Counted from the stretch's first letter, positions 1 to 7,067 are shown. The stretch: 10,323 nt of DNA from Glaciecola sp. UBA2563 (GCA_002340325.1 DDLV01000166.1:1-10323); one strand, 5' to 3'. Notes: generated by a model not told the origin, from the letters alone. Made by a program: numbers and translations.

Positions 1-21
1 ACCCAATCCCTGGGCGCTCTG

Positions 22-41
22 CGAAAACATCCATGTTTTCG
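22..41. repeat. Perfect 9-bp inverted repeat at the left edge
   Basis: CGAAAACAT (22-30) and ATGTTTTCG (33-41) are exact reverse complements separated by CC. As RNA this would give a 7-bp stem closed by a six-base loop. Just before it, CCCA (2-5) and TGGG (11-14) form a second small dyad. No T-run follows on the + strand, so a terminator for a gene left of the window is not well supported. It could be part of a dispersed extragenic palindrome cut by the window edge. The symmetry is seen; the function is unknown. Confidence 0.6.
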
Positions 42-132
42 AAGCTTTCAATTTACTAATACCTACAACCAACTGTAAATCAACATTTTAGAAAATCAGC
101 AACACTTAAACAGAACATAGCCTTTTTATTTG

Positions 133-462
133 ATGATATCAAAGCTGAAAAATATGCATAAATTCCTTTTTTCTGATATTCAAAAACAATCGCTCGATAT
201 CGACCGATTGGAGGTTCAATCATTCGAAATGAATGTGTATTTGGTCAAGCTGTACATTGCTGGAAAAGAGGGGTTTTTATACGGGGATGACGACCGGCCG
301 AAACGATTTAACGCTAGTCAAGAGATAAGAGAAGCGTTCGCGAACTGCAATATCGATGTCGCAGTAATGGTGCATGAATCGCCATATGATGAAATGATAG
401 GCAATCCTAAAAAGGCTGAAAACCCAATGGAACTTCCATTCAGTATGGACCTACCTTACTAG
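133..462 (+). CDS. Small uncharacterised protein, DUF6482-like
   Basis: This 109-residue protein is probably cytoplasmic: it has no signal peptide and no membrane segment. The middle reads as alternating beta strands (FEMNVYLVKLYIAGKEGFLY, then a DDD turn), followed by a helix (SQEIREAF), a strand (DVAVMVHES) and the motif PYDEMIGNP. The strand-rich core that reports a short value, then a V-H-x-S-x-YDEMIG ending, matches my memory of the DUF6482 family of small gammaproteobacterial proteins. No biochemical role is known to me. The start is unsure. ATG at 133 is chosen; TTG at 130 and ATG at 154 are alternatives, and none has a good Shine-Dalgarno. It stands alone, and its 3' end faces the Sel1 gene across 84 bp. 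The gene call is firm and the family assignment is tentative. Confidence 0.72.
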   Translation: MISKLKNMHKFLFSDIQKQSLDIDRLEVQSFEMNVYLVKLYIAGKEGFLYGDDDRPKRFNASQEIREAFANCNIDVAVMVHESPYDEMIGNPKKAENPMELPFSMDLPY

Positions 463-546
463 CGGAAGGTTGTTGTCGCTACTGTGTTAACATTAACGCT
501 TTCTGAAATAAAAAAGGTGGGCCACTTAATTGTAGAAGTGAAAGAG

Positions 547-1086
547 TCAGGACAATTTAAGATTTGCAAAATGTTGTGCTACCTGTTTGTCCAAACCCGC
601 TTGCCAGGACATTGGCATTTCGTTCAAAACCGCCTTTCGCAAAGATGCAATACTATCGACGTTTCTTTCGCCAGACTCGTTTAAATCACGACTATTGTAT
701 TCAATCTCAGCGGCACTGATCCACAGATAAGACTTGGCCAGCATTTTGGCCCTGTCTTCATTTAGGTTTTCGTAAGCGCTCCAATATAAAGTTGCACATG
801 GAAGATAAGCCGTTGCGAAACCGAGGCTTGAGGCTGTTTCATACCAGTACAGCGCTTTTGCAGTATTGCATTTAACAACATTACCTTGATCATAAAAATG
901 GCCGAGACGAAACGCTGGAAGACCATTGTGCTTGGGGTTCGCAAGTTTGTAATATTGAAGCGCAACAGCATCATTTTTTACAACAATATCGCCCGAGTAG
1001 AACAGTTCCGCCAAATACAGTGCCGCAGCGCTACTTCCTTCTTCAACGCTTTTTATACAAAGATTGATACATTTAGTTTTGTTCAC
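547..1086 (-). CDS. Sel1-like (TPR-like) repeat protein
   Basis: This 179-residue protein is built of Sel1-type helical hairpins, a scaffold for protein-protein contact. Visible repeat units are AALYLAELFYSGDIVVKNDAVALQYYK-like (about 20-50), AFRLGHFYDQGNVVKCNTAKALYWYETAS (about 58-87) and a degenerate AYLPCATLYWSAYENLNEDRAKMLAKSYLWISAAE-like unit (about 92-127). The A-x-x-L-G/A-x-x-Y-x-x-G and A-x-x-W/Y-Y/W-x-x-A signatures are clear. There is no signal peptide, so it is probably cytoplasmic. The start is GTG at 1086, supported by GGAG (complement of 1098-1101) 11 bases upstream; no ATG lies near the N terminus. The C-terminal 50 residues lack repeats and contain a polar helix. It is transcribed away from the response regulator, so the two share an intergenic region. 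The partner is unknown. It could be the remnant of a longer Sel1 protein. Confidence 0.82.
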   Translation of the reverse strand: MNKTKCINLCIKSVEEGSSAAALYLAELFYSGDIVVKNDAVALQYYKLANPKHNGLPAFRLGHFYDQGNVVKCNTAKALYWYETASSLGFATAYLPCATLYWSAYENLNEDRAKMLAKSYLWISAAEIEYNSRDLNESGERNVDSIASLRKAVLNEMPMSWQAGLDKQVAQHFANLKLS

Positions 1087-1477
1087 CTTGGTGTATGCTC
1101 CGCTAATTAAAACTTACAAGCTTATGTAAGACGCACTGGCAAAAAGACTCCCGCCCCTTGAAAATCGATGCAACTATATTTTCATTTACTTTATTAAGTG
1201 TAGCTGTCGCTAAACAATGCGCAAATATTAATGCAACGATGATGCAACGATCGCACCAGCTTTTTGAAGTGCGTGTTTTTAACGTGTTGTAATTTATGCG
1301 ATTGAATACACATCTAAAATTTATTTATTGCAAAAATACGTTCCAATTTGTGCCATTTTTACCGTCAAATTTACTTAATTAAATCCAAGACTTGCCGATA
1401 CGCAGCTATGAAGGAAAAAGCGCCAATTTACGGTGCCCATGTTATTTGATAAACGAATTAAGCTGAGAAAGAAGCAC
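1087..1477. other. Divergent intergenic region between Sel1 gene and response regulator
   Basis: This 391-bp AT-rich stretch must carry the promoters of both divergent genes. No -35/-10 pair is strong enough to call. TAAAAT at 1315-1320 is a possible -10 for the + strand gene, but no good -35 sits at the right distance. The stretch holds three copies of ATGCAAC (listed separately). It also has a tiny open frame at 1408-1449 (ATG, 13 codons, TGA), without a ribosome-binding site, that overlaps the longer alternative starts of the response regulator. No RNA gene was recognised. Confidence 0.5.
1168..1252 (+). repeat. Three ATGCAAC direct repeats, possible operator
   Basis: ATGCAACTAT begins at 1168, ATGCAACGATG at 1231 and ATGCAACGATC at 1242. 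The last two are in exact tandem with an 11-bp period, close to one helical turn. All three lie on the same strand in the shared upstream region of the Sel1 and response-regulator genes. Direct repeats spaced by about one turn are typical of dimeric or cooperative regulator binding. Only the repeat itself is seen; binding is inferred. Confidence 0.35.
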
Positions 1478-2668
1478 ATGGAAAACACAAATGTAATTTA
1501 CCTAGTCGAAGAAAAATCGAATACATTCGAAGCAGTGTCACGAATACTCTCTGCCTACTCCACAACACCCTTTTACTGCGGACAGTCTCTTGTCCAAACA
1601 CTGGAAGAAGCCTCTCCTGATGTGATATTGATAGACCTTGATTTACCTGACGAAGAAGGCTTTGATATATGCGAGCAAATAAATAGCAACTCGGAATTTT
1701 CACATATTCCGATTATATTCCTGTCATCTGATAATTCTCTGGAGAACAGGATTAAAGGGTACGCGGCTGGCGGCGATGATTATATTTGCAAGCCCTTGGA
1801 GCCGGAGGAGATGTCAGTAATAGTGGCAACGGCTGTTAAACGCAAACGCCTGTATGATCAGGCACGGTCCGAGGCCAAAGAAGCATCAATTTCTGCACTC
1901 GATATCATGAATACACTGAGTGAACACAGTATCGTGCTTCACTTTATGCAAAGCATTCTGAACTGCGTATCTTATAAACAGCTTGCTGATGACTTAATTT
2001 CGTCGTTGGGTAGTTTGAAGTTATCAATAGCAATTGAGTTTTCAGTCGAGGATGAACGCGAATATTTTTCTACTGACCACGATGAGAGTTCACTTGAAAT
2101 TAGCGTATTTGAATACGTTCGCGACAAGAAACATATCGTAGATGTCGGCAAACGATGTGCGTTCAATTATCCTACAATGAGTATTATCGTAAGAAATATG
2201 CCTTTTGAAGATCCTGAACTCCACGGCAGATTGAGAGATCACGTTTCGGTCATTGGGCGAGCAGCAGAATCTAAACTGCTGTCGCTTAGGAAAGATATGG
2301 CAATGTACGAACAACGAAACCAGCTAATAGATATTCTTACGAACTTGCAAACCACCGTTAATAGTCTCGAAACAGATTACAATCAGCAACAAGAAGAAAG
2401 TAGAGGGGTCTTCGCTAACGTCAACATAGAGCTAGAGCGTTCATTTATGGCGCTGGGCTTGACTGACGAACAAGAGGATTATCTGCGAGAACTTATAGAC
2501 AAAAGCGCGACAACTATTAATGAGATGTTCGATTCTGGTGTGTCGCTTGAACATCGGTTCTCAACGATCACTGACGATATACAACAAGTACTTGACTCAT
2601 CGACCGCTCAGGAAATCCCGCCATCGGAAGCGAGAGAGAGCAAAACGAGCGACGTCGACTTTTTTTAA
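1478..2668 (+). CDS. Orphan response regulator: receiver domain plus GAF-like and helical output region
   Basis: The protein has 396 residues from ATG 1478. The N-terminal CheY-type receiver (about 5-125) has all key sites: acidic pocket E11-E12 (a pair more often containing D), phosphoacceptor D53 in ILIDLDLP, S83 in IIFLSS, and K105 in YICKPL. No DNA-binding, GGDEF, EAL or HD-GYP domain follows. Residues about 140-280 look like a degenerate GAF-type fold. Residues 280-380 are strongly helical (LQTTVNSLETDYNQQQ; LGLTDEQEDYLRELI), probably coiled coil. The tail ends acidic-aromatic in SDVDFF. The start at 1478 puts the first beta strand a few residues in, as usual for the family, with GAGAAAGAAG just upstream. 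GTG 1433 and ATG 1439 would add 15 or 13 basic residues. No histidine kinase is adjacent. Its likely mode is protein-protein output, but target and signal are unknown. I recall similar receiver proteins in Shewanella and Vibrio relatives. Confidence 0.88.
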   Translation: MENTNVIYLVEEKSNTFEAVSRILSAYSTTPFYCGQSLVQTLEEASPDVILIDLDLPDEEGFDICEQINSNSEFSHIPIIFLSSDNSLENRIKGYAAGGDDYICKPLEPEEMSVIVATAVKRKRLYDQARSEAKEASISALDIMNTLSEHSIVLHFMQSILNCVSYKQLADDLISSLGSLKLSIAIEFSVEDEREYFSTDHDESSLEISVFEYVRDKKHIVDVGKRCAFNYPTMSIIVRNMPFEDPELHGRLRDHVSVIGRAAESKLLSLRKDMAMYEQRNQLIDILTNLQTTVNSLETDYNQQQEESRGVFANVNIELERSFMALGLTDEQEDYLRELIDKSATTINEMFDSGVSLEHRFSTITDDIQQVLDSSTAQEIPPSEARESKTSDVDFF

Positions 2669-2693
2669 CGCGCCAAGTTAATCTGCTGTACGA

Positions 2694-3173
2694 TTATCTA
2701 ACAGTAGTTATAGAATTTGCTGCGTTTAACAGAACAATGAACTCATCTTTGATTATTGGCATTATTGATAGCCGATGCCCCCGTTTTAGCAGGGGCAACT
2801 TCGTTATTTGTGGCAAAGCTTTAATCGTTTTTAATGTTAATACTTTTTCAAATGTTTCTATGTGTTCTATTTCAACCATCCACCAACGAGGGGCTTCCTC
2901 AGTTGACTTACTGTCAAAGTACTTTGATGTTGGATCAAACTGGGTTGGATCAGGCAACTGAACCTTTGAAACCCTTGCTAGCCCGGCAATTCCAACATTT
3001 TTACAGCTAGAATGGTAAACAAGCACGAGGTCGTCAATTTGCGCGACATCTCGCATAAAGTTTCTGGCTTGGTAATTACGAACACCATCCCAACCTTCGC
3101 GTTTGTCAGGCCGATTTGCAAGATCATCAATGCTAAAGTCACTTGGTTCGGTTTTAAACAACCAATAATTCAT
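2694..3173 (-). CDS. EVE domain protein (DUF55, THYN1-like)
   Basis: At 159 residues this is the usual size of a single-domain EVE protein. Diagnostic pieces are MNYWLFKTEPSDFSIDDL at the N terminus, WDGVRNYQARNFMRD (about 28-42), DDLVLVYHSSCKNVGIAGLA (about 47-66) and RWWMVEIEHIE (about 96-106). EVE belongs to the PUA-like superfamily. Its members are known or proposed to bind modified bases in DNA or RNA through an aromatic pocket. It is cytoplasmic and has no catalytic residues. ATG 3173 aligns with the family N terminus; the ribosome site is weak. It follows the ABC1-kinase gene on the same strand after 60 bp, so co-transcription is plausible. Its stop lies 25 bp from that of the converging response regulator. 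No restriction or methylase gene is nearby, so a defence role is not indicated here. Confidence 0.93.
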   Translation of the reverse strand: MNYWLFKTEPSDFSIDDLANRPDKREGWDGVRNYQARNFMRDVAQIDDLVLVYHSSCKNVGIAGLARVSKVQLPDPTQFDPTSKYFDSKSTEEAPRWWMVEIEHIETFEKVLTLKTIKALPQITKLPLLKRGHRLSIMPIIKDEFIVLLNAANSITTVR

Positions 3174-3233
3174 AAAAATTTTTCACTTATCATTTGAAAC
3201 ATATATTCAGACCCACTATAGCTAAAACCTGAC

Positions 3234-4574
3234 CTATGGGTGCTTTAGGTATCGCTGCAGTGTCTCTTGCATGGGCAAATTAGCACCTAGCCTATTTGCC
3301 AGTAAAATCATGCCACTAATTTTACGATTGACTAACGCGCTATCGAATTCCGGTGATGCGACAGCATCTTTGTTCCTCATTAACCCTTGCGTTTGTTCAT
3401 ATAGTCTAGATACAAGTTCAGCTTCCTTGAAATTATAGCTTTTAGTCTGTAAGCACTCACTTGCCGTCATTGTTGCATCTACCACCATATCCTTAATACT
3501 GTCTGGCATTGATTTCCTTAATAAACCTAACTTTAAAAAAGCACTGTAAATGTCTTTTCTAGATTGTTTTTGCAAGGCCAACGCCATATCGAAATAGGCC
3601 GACACGATCGACGGAGAAATTTCCGCGCAAGCACCAAAATCAAGCAATACAATCTTTTTTGTCTCTGGTTGATAAAAGAAATTTGCAAAATTGGGATCGC
3701 TTTGCATAAGCCCAGTTACAAATAACTCGTTCAACGTTAACTCCATCAGTGCATGGCAAACAAAATCAATAACTGGCTGATTATTATTAACTAGCTTTTC
3801 CAGAGATATACCATCCACGTAAGACATTGCCAGTATATATTGATTGCATAAAGGCAAATGCGGAATGGGTAAAACAAAACGTGGATCCTCTTTTAGATAG
3901 TCGGAATACGTTTGCATAAATGCGACTTCTTGGCGATAGTCAGCTTCTCGCTTAAGTTGTGATTTAGCCTCTGCCAAAAGTTTGTCCAGCTGCAGCTCTT
4001 TGGGAGCAACGCCACTGAGCTTTAAAAATCGACCTAAGTTGTCTATATCGCTGTCAATGCTATCTGCCACACCGGGGTATTGCACTTTTATCGCCAGTGT
4101 TTCTCCCGTCGTTAGCGTTGCCTTGTGCACTTGACCAATTGATGCAGACGCAATGGGCTCAAACGAAAAGTAACTAAAATGCGACATCCAATCTGATCCC
4201 CAGTGCTTATTCAGCATGAACAGGAGTTGCTCTTTGGGCATTGCATCAGCGCCTTGACGAAGTTTCGCCAGAATTGGCTCCCATTCAGCGGGAAGGAATT
4301 CACCTGCATCCATTGACATTAGCTGTCCAACTTTCATTGCTGCGCCGCGCATTTGTGCCAGTTTTTCTGTGATAGTTAACGCATTGCCTTGCGTTAAGAC
4401 GGTATTGTTTAACGTTGGCTTTTTTGCCTTGGCGAGTTGTTCTGCTGTATTGACGATAGTGCTTCCTGCAATTCTAGCGGCCAAACCACCTAACTTACCG
4501 AGACGTGAAAATCGACCGCTTGGGACTTCACTGATTTTGGAGGGGCTGATTGTTTTAGTAGGTTTCTTTTGCAT
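3234..4574 (-). CDS. ABC1/UbiB (COQ8-like) atypical kinase family protein
   Basis: The protein has 446 residues from ATG 4574; TTG 4589 would add five. All hallmarks of the ABC1/ADCK/UbiB fold are visible. They are the KxGQ motif (MKVGQLMS, K81-Q84), the alanine-rich loop replacing the glycine-rich loop (ASASIGQVH, 142-150), the ATP-site lysine K163 in AIKVQYPG, the catalytic segment QSDPNFANF (D293, N298) and the metal-binding DFG (312-314). Family members support ubiquinone biosynthesis or lipid homeostasis through ATP binding or hydrolysis more than protein phosphorylation. Canonical UbiB is about 540-550 residues with C-terminal membrane helices. This protein stops about 100 residues earlier with no hydrophobic tail and is not near ubiE/ubiJ, so it is probably a soluble paralogue. 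It is divergent from gmd and upstream of the EVE gene. The start has no clear Shine-Dalgarno. Confidence 0.92.
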   Translation of the reverse strand: MQKKPTKTISPSKISEVPSGRFSRLGKLGGLAARIAGSTIVNTAEQLAKAKKPTLNNTVLTQGNALTITEKLAQMRGAAMKVGQLMSMDAGEFLPAEWEPILAKLRQGADAMPKEQLLFMLNKHWGSDWMSHFSYFSFEPIASASIGQVHKATLTTGETLAIKVQYPGVADSIDSDIDNLGRFLKLSGVAPKELQLDKLLAEAKSQLKREADYRQEVAFMQTYSDYLKEDPRFVLPIPHLPLCNQYILAMSYVDGISLEKLVNNNQPVIDFVCHALMELTLNELFVTGLMQSDPNFANFFYQPETKKIVLLDFGACAEISPSIVSAYFDMALALQKQSRKDIYSAFLKLGLLRKSMPDSIKDMVVDATMTASECLQTKSYNFKEAELVSRLYEQTQGLMRNKDAVASPEFDSALVNRKISGMILLANRLGANLPMQETLQRYLKHP

Positions 4575-4666
4575 GTTGTTTTCGTTCAAGATTTGATATT
4601 GGCGTTAGATATATGTAAGAAAACCTTTTCAATCACCGTGGATTATTAATAAATACTAGTGCAAAG

Positions 4667-4689
4667 CCGAGTATTTCCTTATACTCCGG
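4667..4689. repeat. Hairpin-forming inverted repeat
   Basis: CCGAGTAT (4667-4674) pairs with ATACTC plus GG (4681-4689) around the loop TTCCTT, with one bulged C. It lies about 90 bp upstream of the kinase start and about 260 bp upstream of gmd. No T-run follows on either strand, so it is not a classical terminator. It could be an operator or part of a leader RNA. Confidence 0.45.
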
Positions 4690-4692
4690 TGT

Positions 4693-4704
4693 TCTAGCGC
4701 TAGA
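4693..4704. promoter_or_regulatory. Perfect 12-bp palindrome, candidate operator
   Basis: TCTAGCGCTAGA is its own exact reverse complement. With one mismatch the symmetry extends to 16 bp (4691-4706). It begins four bases after the preceding hairpin, inside the divergent promoter region. Perfect even palindromes in such a place often bind dimeric regulators. The regulator is unknown and the role is inferred from symmetry and position only. Confidence 0.35.
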
Positions 4705-4949
4705 GCAATCAACGAACTGTCGCTGCTTAGATGTGATATCAACATAATTTTCATTAATTATACAGAATTTCTAGCCGATTATATTTATCAAACCAATCGT
4801 TATGTCGCATGACGCGTCTAAAATTGTTTAACAACCAACGTTCGTGCTTCTGAGACGCAAATAACACTACAATATGTATTATCCAAAATTTGTTATGGCC
4901 TATGCAGCAATAGCTACAAGTGACAATTTAAAAAATCGAGGAAATCTGA

Positions 4950-6071
4950 ATGACTAAAAAAGTCGCACTTATTACGGGAGTGACAGGGCAAGATGGAAGC
5001 TACCTGGCAGAATTTTTATTAGATAAGGGCTACGAAGTTCATGGCATTAAGCGAAGAGCTTCACTTTTTAACACTCAGCGTGTCGACCACATTTATGAAG
5101 ACAGGCATGAAGAAAGCCCTAGCTTTTTTCTACATTACGGTGACCTCACGGATACCTCCAACTTAACAAGAATAATCAAAGAAGTGCAACCTGATGAGGT
5201 CTATAACCTCGGTGCGCAATCGCATGTAGCGGTATCCTTTGAAGCGCCTGAATATACAGCAGATGCTGATGCGATAGGTACCTTGCGCTTATTGGAAGCT
5301 ATACGGTTTCTAGGACTAGAAAAGAAAACGCGCTTTTATCAAGCATCGACGTCTGAGCTATACGGTTTAGTGCAAGAAATCCCGCAAAAAGAAACAACGC
5401 CATTTTACCCAAGGTCGCCTTACGCCGTGGCCAAAATGTACGCGTATTGGATAACGGTGAATTACCGAGAGTCCTACGACATGTATGCGTGCAACGGCAT
5501 TTTGTTTAATCACGAATCTCCGCGCAGAGGCGAAACCTTTGTGACGCGTAAAATTACCCGTGCTATTGCGAATATTTCTCAAGGCCTAGAGCCTTGTTTG
5601 TATCTGGGTAATATGGATGCATTGCGCGACTGGGGTCATGCAAAAGACTACGTGAGAATGCAATGGATGATGCTGCAACAAGACAACCCTGAAGATTTTG
5701 TCATTGCTACCGGCAAACAAATTTCGGTTCGCGAATTCGTCAGAATGTCTGCAAAAGAAGCGGGCATCGAATTGGCGTTCAGTGGTGAAGGTGTGGATGA
5801 AATTGCTACCGTTAAGAGTGTTGATTCAGCCGTAGCGCCCGGTGTTAAGGAAGGCGATGTTATCGTACGCGTTGACCCTCGCTACTTTAGACCTGCTGAA
5901 GTGGAAACCTTGTTAGGTGACCCAACCAAAGCAAAAGAAAAACTTGGCTGGGTGCCTGAAATCACTGTCGAAGAAATGTGTTCTGAAATGGTCATCGAGG
6001 ATATTGCAAAAGCGAAACAGATCGCATTGTTGAAAGCACATGGTCACAAAGTCTCAGTCGCAATAGAGTAA
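4950..6071 (+). CDS. gmd: GDP-mannose 4,6-dehydratase
   Basis: It converts GDP-D-mannose to GDP-4-keto-6-deoxy-D-mannose, the first step of GDP-L-fucose synthesis in the cytoplasm. The 373 residues equal the usual bacterial length. It is an extended short-chain dehydrogenase: Rossmann glycine motif GVTGQDGSY (10-18), RR with NADP preference in GIKRRASLFNTQRVDH (32-47), catalytic T134 and E136 in STSELYG, and Y158 with K162 in YAVAK. Substrate segments NHESPRRGETFVTRKITRA and LGNMDALRDWGHAKDYV are intact, as is VDPRYFRPAEVETLLGDP near the C terminus. From memory it is very close to the enterobacterial enzyme. ATG 4950 has a strong GAGGAAA site (4938-4944). fcl follows after 5 bp, so the two are almost certainly one transcript. 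The product could also feed GDP-rhamnose or GDP-perosamine, but the adjacent fcl points to fucose. Confidence 0.98.
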   Translation: MTKKVALITGVTGQDGSYLAEFLLDKGYEVHGIKRRASLFNTQRVDHIYEDRHEESPSFFLHYGDLTDTSNLTRIIKEVQPDEVYNLGAQSHVAVSFEAPEYTADADAIGTLRLLEAIRFLGLEKKTRFYQASTSELYGLVQEIPQKETTPFYPRSPYAVAKMYAYWITVNYRESYDMYACNGILFNHESPRRGETFVTRKITRAIANISQGLEPCLYLGNMDALRDWGHAKDYVRMQWMMLQQDNPEDFVIATGKQISVREFVRMSAKEAGIELAFSGEGVDEIATVKSVDSAVAPGVKEGDVIVRVDPRYFRPAEVETLLGDPTKAKEKLGWVPEITVEEMCSEMVIEDIAKAKQIALLKAHGHKVSVAIE

Positions 6072-6076
6072 AAGAT

Positions 6077-7039
6077 ATGAATATAAAGGTATTCGTTGCC
6101 GGTCACAAAGGAATGGTAGGCTCTGCTATCGCCCGGCAACTCAGCGCAGTAGAGTCAGTCGAAATACTCACAGCAGATCGCAGTGAACTGAACTTGCTAG
6201 ACCAATCATCGGTGTCTGATTATTTCAGTCACAACAACATAGACCAAGTGTACCTTGCGGCAGCAAAGGTAGGCGGTATTGTGGCAAACAATACCTACCC
6301 GGCAGAATTTATTTATCAAAATCTCACGATTCAAAACAACATCGTGCACAGCGCCTACGCCAACGGCGTCAAGCAGCTATTGTTTTTAGGATCGTCTTGC
6401 ATATATCCCAAGTTTGCAGAACAGCCGATGACAGAACACTCACTTTTAACGGGCACGCTTGAATCAACTAATGAGCCTTATGCGATTGCCAAAATTGCCG
6501 GTATAAAGCTTTGTGAGTCCTACAATCGACAGTATGGCGTGGATTACAGGTCTGTGATGCCAACAAATCTCTACGGCGAAAATGATAATTTTCACCCGGA
6601 AAATTCCCACGTAATTCCTGCATTAATGCGCCGTTTTCACGAAGCTAAAGAAGCTAACGCAGAAAAAGTGACGGTATGGGGCAGCGGTAAGCCAATGCGA
6701 GAGTTTTTGCATGTCGATGATATGGCAGCAGCAAGCATACATGTTATGAACTTAGATTCGGACACCTACCAGGCTAATACACAACCCATGCTATCGCATA
6801 TCAACGTCGGTACCGGCATTGACTGTACGATTAGAGAGCTTGCTGAAACGATGTGTCGTGTCGTTGAGTTTGAAGGCAAACTAGAATTTGATGCCAGCAA
6901 ACCTGATGGGACACCGCGCAAGCTCATGGATGTTTCAAGACTGAAATCTCTTGGTTGGGAAGCGTCAATTTCATTAGAAGAAGGCCTCTCCAAAACCTAT
7001 CAGTGGTTTCTGGACAATCAATCCTCTATGAGAAATTAG
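6077..7039 (+). CDS. fcl: GDP-L-fucose synthase (3,5-epimerase/4-reductase)
   Basis: Also known as wcaG, it turns the Gmd product into GDP-L-fucose by epimerisation at C3 and C5 and NADPH-dependent reduction at C4. The 320 residues fit the family (about 320). Visible motifs are the nucleotide-binding GHKGMVGSAI (9-18), active-site GSSCIYP with S106 and C108 (105-111), Y135-x3-K139 in YAIAK, TNLYGENDNFHPENSHVIPAL with the presumed catalytic H178, and WGSGKPMREFLHVDDMA in the substrate region. These positions lie one residue before the E. coli numbering I recall (S107, C109, Y136, K140, H179). The start ATG lies 5 bp after the gmd stop, and its ribosome site is weak, which suggests translational coupling. 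No sugar-transfer gene follows, so its product must be used by enzymes encoded elsewhere. Confidence 0.97.
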   Translation: MNIKVFVAGHKGMVGSAIARQLSAVESVEILTADRSELNLLDQSSVSDYFSHNNIDQVYLAAAKVGGIVANNTYPAEFIYQNLTIQNNIVHSAYANGVKQLLFLGSSCIYPKFAEQPMTEHSLLTGTLESTNEPYAIAKIAGIKLCESYNRQYGVDYRSVMPTNLYGENDNFHPENSHVIPALMRRFHEAKEANAEKVTVWGSGKPMREFLHVDDMAAASIHVMNLDSDTYQANTQPMLSHINVGTGIDCTIRELAETMCRVVEFEGKLEFDASKPDGTPRKLMDVSRLKSLGWEASISLEEGLSKTYQWFLDNQSSMRN

Positions 7040-7067
7040 CAACGTTACAAGCGTTTATTAGGGCGTG

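Larger units (their letters stand above)
4575..4949. other. Divergent intergenic region between ABC1-kinase gene and gmd
   Basis: This 375-bp AT-rich spacer must contain promoters for the leftward kinase gene and the rightward gmd-fcl unit. TACAAT at 4868-4873 resembles a -10 for gmd but lacks a good -35. The region contains a hairpin and a perfect palindrome close together (listed separately), and a TTGTTTAACAA dyad at 4824-4834. I looked for a JUMPstart/ops element of the kind found before surface-polysaccharide operons and do not see one. No coding potential was recognised. Confidence 0.5.

Noticed and set aside
507..540. Weak stem CACTT/AAGTG with T-run as terminator of the Sel1 gene
   Set aside because: Only five pairs, and seven bases separate the stem from the T-run; too weak to list as a feature.
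484..684. Open + strand frame of 66 codons starting with GTG
   Set aside because: Most of it is antisense to the well-supported Sel1 gene, it lacks a ribosome site and shows no recognisable protein pattern.
2650..2668. CGACGTCG followed by seven T as a terminator for the response regulator
   Set aside because: The palindrome has no loop and the T-run is the codons of the last two phenylalanines plus the stop. No stable stem can form.
2683..2707. CTGCTGT/ACAGTAG hairpin as a bidirectional terminator between the response regulator and EVE genes
   Set aside because: The stem includes a G-U pair, the loop is 11 bases, it overlaps the EVE stop region and neither side has a proper T-run.
2694..3173. 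EVE gene as part of a modification-dependent restriction system
   Set aside because: It is a single-domain EVE protein with no nuclease, methylase or McrBC-like neighbour in the window.
4840..4949. JUMPstart/ops element ahead of gmd
   Set aside because: No GGCGGTAGC-like core is present in the spacer.
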